From contig CAMFIX010000070.1 of assembly GCA_945952425.1 (NCBI GenBank), forward strand, positions 1-9,925: a stretch of 9,925 nt of DNA. Direction: 5' to 3'. Below are positions 6,799 to 9,925 of the stretch, piece after piece. The DNA comes from an uncultured Pseudorhodobacter sp. Lineage in GTDB: Bacteria > Pseudomonadota > Alphaproteobacteria > Rhodobacterales > Rhodobacteraceae. Position 1 is the first letter of the stretch. Every line of letters begins with the position of its first letter. Below the pieces are notes generated by a model that did no database searches, was not told the origin of the DNA, and saw only the letters and a program-made list of their open reading frames with translations. Position numbers and translations under genes: made by a program.

Positions 6799-7794
6799 AT
6801 GCAATTCAATCACATCGGCTTTCTCGTCCCCGGCAACTTCGCCGAGGACGACCCCGCCCGGGGCCTGGAAGAGACCCTCGCGCTCATCGAACTGGGCGAG
6901 GCCCTGGGCTATTCCTCGGCCTGGCTGCGGCAGAGGCATCTGGAGCGCGGGGTGTCCTCCGCCGCGACCATGCTGGCGGCGGCCTCGCAGCGGACCAAGA
7001 CCATCGGGCTTGGCACCGCCGTCATCCCCCTGGGCTATGAAAACCCCTTCCGCCTGGCCGAAGACCTCGCCACGGTCGATGTTCTCTCGGGCGGGCGGCT
7101 GAACATCGGCGTCTCGGCCAATCCGCCCGCCTTTGCCGACCTGGTCGCGCCCTTCTACGACGGCGACCTTGCGACCCATGACTTCACCCACCGCCGCGCG
7201 GAACGTCTGGCCGAGGCGCTGGCGTCAAAGCCTCTGTCCGACCGGGCTCTTGCGGGCAATGCGGCGGGTGCGCAAATTCCGCGCCTGCATCCCATCGCCA
7301 AGGGGATCGAGACGCGGCTCTGGTATGGCGGCGGGTCGCTCGTCTCGGCCGATTGGGCGGGGCGGAACGGCTGGCACCTCCTGTCGGGCAATATCGTGAC
7401 CGGAGAAGGCACCGACGACTTCCTGACCGCCCAAGCCGCGCTGATCGCCCGTCACCGCGCCGCTTGGGGTGCGCCCCCTCCGCCCCGCCTCGGCCTTGGC
7501 CGGGTGGTGCTGCCGCTCGACAGCGCCAGCTTCGCGCAGCGCCGCCGCTACCACGACTTCGTGGCCGAAAGGACGCCCCGGACGCTTTCCCCCCAAGGCC
7601 CGAAACGCACCCTCTTTGCCCCCGATCTGATCGGCACCACGGACCAGCTTTTCGACCTTCTCTCCCGCGATCCCATCGTGGCGCAGGCGCGCGAGTTCCG
7701 CGTCGAGCTGCCCTATGACTTCGCGCCCGAAGACTACCGCCAGATCCTGGGCGACTTCGCCCAGCTTTTCCCCCGCCTGAAAGGAACCCCATGA
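6799..7794 (+). CDS. Third LLM-class flavin-dependent monooxygenase
   Basis: The 331-residue product is a luciferase-like TIM-barrel enzyme, a different subgroup from the two upstream. The start MQFNHIGFLVPG is a typical LLM first strand; GYSSAWLRQRH (38-48) precedes the second-third strands, followed by TIGLGTAVIPLGYENPFRLAEDL (68-90), VDVLSGGRLNIGV (93-105) and, in the second half, RLWYGGGSLVSADWAGRNGWHLL (173-195). The subgroup's substrate is unknown to me. Start at 6799 fits the family, but no Shine-Dalgarno precedes it: the bases before the ATG are CCCCCCTTTTCCCC from the terminator. Its stop overlaps the rhodanese start (ATGA, 7791-7794), tying the two together. Given its company, oxidation of an organosulfur compound, or of a product of the other two enzymes, is a reasonable inference. 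No reductase partner is present. Confidence 0.85.
   Translation: MQFNHIGFLVPGNFAEDDPARGLEETLALIELGEALGYSSAWLRQRHLERGVSSAATMLAAASQRTKTIGLGTAVIPLGYENPFRLAEDLATVDVLSGGRLNIGVSANPPAFADLVAPFYDGDLATHDFTHRRAERLAEALASKPLSDRALAGNAAGAQIPRLHPIAKGIETRLWYGGGSLVSADWAGRNGWHLLSGNIVTGEGTDDFLTAQAALIARHRAAWGAPPPPRLGLGRVVLPLDSASFAQRRRYHDFVAERTPRTLSPQGPKRTLFAPDLIGTTDQLFDLLSRDPIVAQAREFRVELPYDFAPEDYRQILGDFAQLFPRLKGTP
7777..7785 (+). promoter_or_regulatory. Ribosome binding site CTGAAAGGA for the rhodanese gene
   Basis: CTGAAAGGA lies within the end of the third monooxygenase gene, five bases before the ATG at 7791. It supports that start and translational coupling. Confidence 0.65.
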
Positions 7795-8132
7795 CCGAAG
7801 CCCTTCCCCACCGCATCGACGCCACCGCCGCCGCCGCCCTCTGGCGCGCCGGGGCCATCCTGATCGACGTCCGCTCTCCCGCCGGGCGGGCCAAGAATGG
7901 CGAGCTTGTGGGCGCCGTCATCGTGCCCAAGACCGATGTCGTCGAATTCGTCGCCAACCGGCTGGCCGGGCGGCGGCAACCCGTGGTGCTGTTCTGCGGC
8001 TCGGTCGCGGGGTCAGAGCCGCTGGTCAGCGCCCTCGTCGCGGCAGAGCTGCCGCGGGTCGCCGATGTCGAAGGCGGCTTCCCCGCCCTTGTCGCCACCG
8101 GCGCCTTCACCGTCACCCCGCCGCCGGGCTGA
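7791..8132 (+). CDS. Single-domain rhodanese-like sulfurtransferase
   Basis: The 113-residue cytoplasmic protein is one rhodanese domain. AILIDVRSPAGRAKNGELVGAVIVP (22-46) matches the conserved LIDVR and G(A/H)IP parts, VVLFCGS (65-71) brings the catalytic Cys69, and VADVEGGFPAL (90-100) is the conserved C-terminal block. Such domains move sulfane sulfur through a cysteine persulfide. The active-site loop is C-G-S-V-A-G-S rather than the usual C-x-x-G-x-R-S, so the loop glycine and arginine are replaced and donor preference may differ. It overlaps the third monooxygenase gene by four bases, so a joint role in handling sulfur released by C-S cleavage is likely. It is the last gene of the plus-strand set and faces a convergent gene 16 bases away. 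Whether it is active cannot be told from sequence. Confidence 0.85.
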   Translation: MTEALPHRIDATAAAALWRAGAILIDVRSPAGRAKNGELVGAVIVPKTDVVEFVANRLAGRRQPVVLFCGSVAGSEPLVSALVAAELPRVADVEGGFPALVATGAFTVTPPPG

Positions 8133-8148
8133 GCCGGGGCGCGGCCCT

Positions 8149-9925
8149 TCACGCGCTGAGGCGGAGCGGTTCGGCCTCGGTTTCGTCGTTGCGGATGTTC
8201 TGCAGGAAATCCCCGACCTCGCCGCGCAGACGCTCGGTCTCCGACCGCAGGGCGTCGGTCAGCTTGGCCATATTGCCCGCCGCGCCGCTTGTCGTCTGCA
8301 CGGTCTTCGCCACCGCCTGGATGCTGACCGACACGTCCACCGTCCCCTGCGAGGCATCCGCCACATTGCGCAGGATCGCGGCGGTCGCGACCTCTTGTTC
8401 AGAGACGAGATCGCCGATCCGCGCCTGGATCGCGTTGATGTTCGCGATGATGCCGGTGATGCGCTCGATCGCCTGCACCGCCTGCTGCGTCGATTTCTGG
8501 ATGGCGCCGATCTTGGCCGCGATGTCGCCCGTCGCCAGCGCGGTCTGGTTGGCGAGGTTCTTGACCTCGGCCGCCACGACCGCAAAGCCCTTGCCGACAT
8601 CGCCCGCCCGCGCCGCCTCGATCGAGGCGTTGATCGCCAAGAGGTTGGTCTGGCTGGCGATTTCGGTAATCAGGTCGATGACCGCGCCGACCTCGCCCGC
8701 GCTGACCATCAGGGCGGCCATCCGCTGGTTGGTGGCCTGCGCCTCGCTCGTCGCGGTGACGGCGATGGCGCTGGCCTCCTGGACCTGGCGCGAGATGACG
8801 CCGATGGAGGAGAAAATCTGCTGCGTCGCCCCCGCGGCGGAATGCACGTTGGTCGAGGCCTGGGTCGCCGCCACCGAGATTGCATTGACGCTTTGGCGGC
8901 TTTCGTCGGCACTCTGCGCCATGCGGCGGGAGGAGGTGCCGATGTCATCCACGACATGGGTGAAATCCGACACCATGGTCAGCACGCGGCTTTCGAAGGA
9001 ATCGGCCAGCCGGTCCAGGGTGGTGCGGCGCTCGTCCTCTCGGGCGAGGGCGGCCTGTTCCTGCTCTTGCATCAGCTGCTCGATCCGGCGCGACTGTTCG
9101 GAAAGGGCGCGATTCTGGACCGCGGCCCGGGTGATGTTGCGATGCAGCACCGTCCAGACCGCGCAGCCGACCACCGCGACCGCCGCCGCCAGCGCGCAGC
9201 CGACCAGGGTTTGCGCGCGGATGTTGGCGGCCTGCGCCCCGGCCTCGAAATCGCTGTCGGGATAGGCGGCCCACAGCGTCCAATGCGCATCGGGATCGGC
9301 GGTCGAAATCGCGACGGTGCCGGAGTAAAGCGCCGAAGGGTCGGGCTGGGCCTGGGTCAGATAGCCGTTCTGCGCCAGGTCGGGGGGCGCGTCGGTGCTG
9401 GTCAGCACGACCTGGTCGGCGGTGCTGACCAGGGCATAGCGCGCATCGGGCAGCATGGCGCGCAGCACGTCGATGCGGATCACCGCGGCAACGACCCCGG
9501 CGAAGGCCCCGCGCGGATCGTAGAAGGGCACCGAGAAGACCACCCCCGTCCGGTCGGCATCCTGGTGCGAGGTGTCATAGACGCTGTTGTCGCAGGTCAG
9601 AACCTCTCCTCCGCCGATCATCGGGAAATCCAGATCCTTGATCGTGGTCCGGTCGGGATAGGCCTGGCCAAGCACATCCATCTGGTGGCGGATCAGCCGG
9701 TATTCGTAGATTTCGACCTCTTCGGCATGTTCGGCCTCGGTCACTGTGGTAATCAGCGTATCGGGCCTGGAGCTGCCGACGCCGTCGGGTGTCGTGCCGT
9801 CGAACATCCGCGCCGGCACCCAGAGCGAGCCGGTGCCGAGGTCGAGTTGTTCAGGCTGCATCTGGCGCGGCACGACATAGACTTCGGAGACCGCGGCATT
9901 GGTAATCAGGTTCTGGTAATTGGCG
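8149..9925 (-). CDS. Methyl-accepting chemotaxis protein, 5' end cut off by the window
   Basis: The minus-strand frame stays open to the right edge, giving 591 visible residues (counted from 9924). The true start lies beyond the window: the in-frame GTG at 9873 falls inside a conserved region. Residues 1 to about 225 belong to a periplasmic PDC/dCache-type sensor (GVVFSVPFYDPRGAFAG at 127-143). One membrane segment follows (about 239-260), then a polar coiled-coil stretch and a cytoplasmic signalling domain whose hairpin tip EIASQTNLLAINASIEAARAG (421-441) and GKGFAVVAAEVKNLA (445-459) bind CheA/CheW. No recognisable HAMP domain lies between the membrane and the signalling helices. The C terminus lacks a CheR-tethering NWETF-type pentapeptide. 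It is convergent with the operon, so a link to the organosulfur genes is possible but unproven; the ligand is unknown. Confidence 0.93.
   Translation of the reverse strand, partial: ANYQNLITNAAVSEVYVVPRQMQPEQLDLGTGSLWVPARMFDGTTPDGVGSSRPDTLITTVTEAEHAEEVEIYEYRLIRHQMDVLGQAYPDRTTIKDLDFPMIGGGEVLTCDNSVYDTSHQDADRTGVVFSVPFYDPRGAFAGVVAAVIRIDVLRAMLPDARYALVSTADQVVLTSTDAPPDLAQNGYLTQAQPDPSALYSGTVAISTADPDAHWTLWAAYPDSDFEAGAQAANIRAQTLVGCALAAAVAVVGCAVWTVLHRNITRAAVQNRALSEQSRRIEQLMQEQEQAALAREDERRTTLDRLADSFESRVLTMVSDFTHVVDDIGTSSRRMAQSADESRQSVNAISVAATQASTNVHSAAGATQQIFSSIGVISRQVQEASAIAVTATSEAQATNQRMAALMVSAGEVGAVIDLITEIASQTNLLAINASIEAARAGDVGKGFAVVAAEVKNLANQTALATGDIAAKIGAIQKSTQQAVQAIERITGIIANINAIQARIGDLVSEQEVATAAILRNVADASQGTVDVSVSIQAVAKTVQTTSGAAGNMAKLTDALRSETERLRGEVGDFLQNIRNDETEAEPLRLSA

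Noticed and set aside
8120..8148. Possible bidirectional terminator between the convergent rhodanese and chemoreceptor genes
   Set aside because: Only short GC pairings of about four bases can be drawn and there is no T run on either strand, so I do not call it.
9871..9873. GTG as start of the chemoreceptor
   Set aside because: The reading frame continues upstream without a stop to the window edge (residues ANYQNLITNAAVSEVYV), and a start here would remove the first membrane segment and part of the sensor domain.

Overview
The window looks like chromosomal DNA from a GC-rich alphaproteobacterium. Base composition, codon use (strong G/C at third positions) and protein style suggest the Rhodobacterales (Paracoccus/Rhodobacter-like), but this is inference and no marker gene confirms it. 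It holds eight complete genes on the plus strand and one gene on the minus strand that is cut off by the right edge. There are no tRNAs, rRNAs, insertion sequences or CRISPR arrays, and no gene-free stretch longer than about 80 bases.

Layout: bases 1-40 are a short AT-rich leader with a 15-bp imperfect palindrome. Then come a YtmO/MsnO8-type luciferase-like monooxygenase (41-1006), an NtaA/YtnJ/YxeK-type flavin monooxygenase (1018-2337), an M20 N-acyl-amino-acid deacylase (2334-3479), a GNAT acetyltransferase (3476-4096) and a fused permease-ATPase of a polar amino acid ABC importer (4093-5775). Four of these genes are joined by 4-base stop/start overlaps. After a 77-base gap comes the periplasmic binding protein (5853-6761). 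A GC-only hairpin with a T4 run follows and nearly touches the start codon of a third luciferase-like monooxygenase (6799-7794), which overlaps a small rhodanese-domain protein (7791-8132). A convergent chemoreceptor gene (8149 to beyond 9925) ends 16 bases away.

The parts fit one pathway. Amino acid ABC importer, GNAT acetyltransferase, NtaA-family monooxygenase and M20 deacylase are the same protein families found in the Bacillus subtilis yxe and ytm operons, which salvage S-substituted cysteines (for example S-(2-succino)cysteine) by N-acetylation, oxidative C-S cleavage and deacetylation to cysteine. The inferred role here is uptake and desulfurisation of S-modified cysteines or related organosulfur amino acids. 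Three distinct monooxygenases would widen the substrate range, and the rhodanese would handle released sulfur. No flavin reductase and no regulator gene are visible, so these would have to lie elsewhere. The chemoreceptor may be unrelated.
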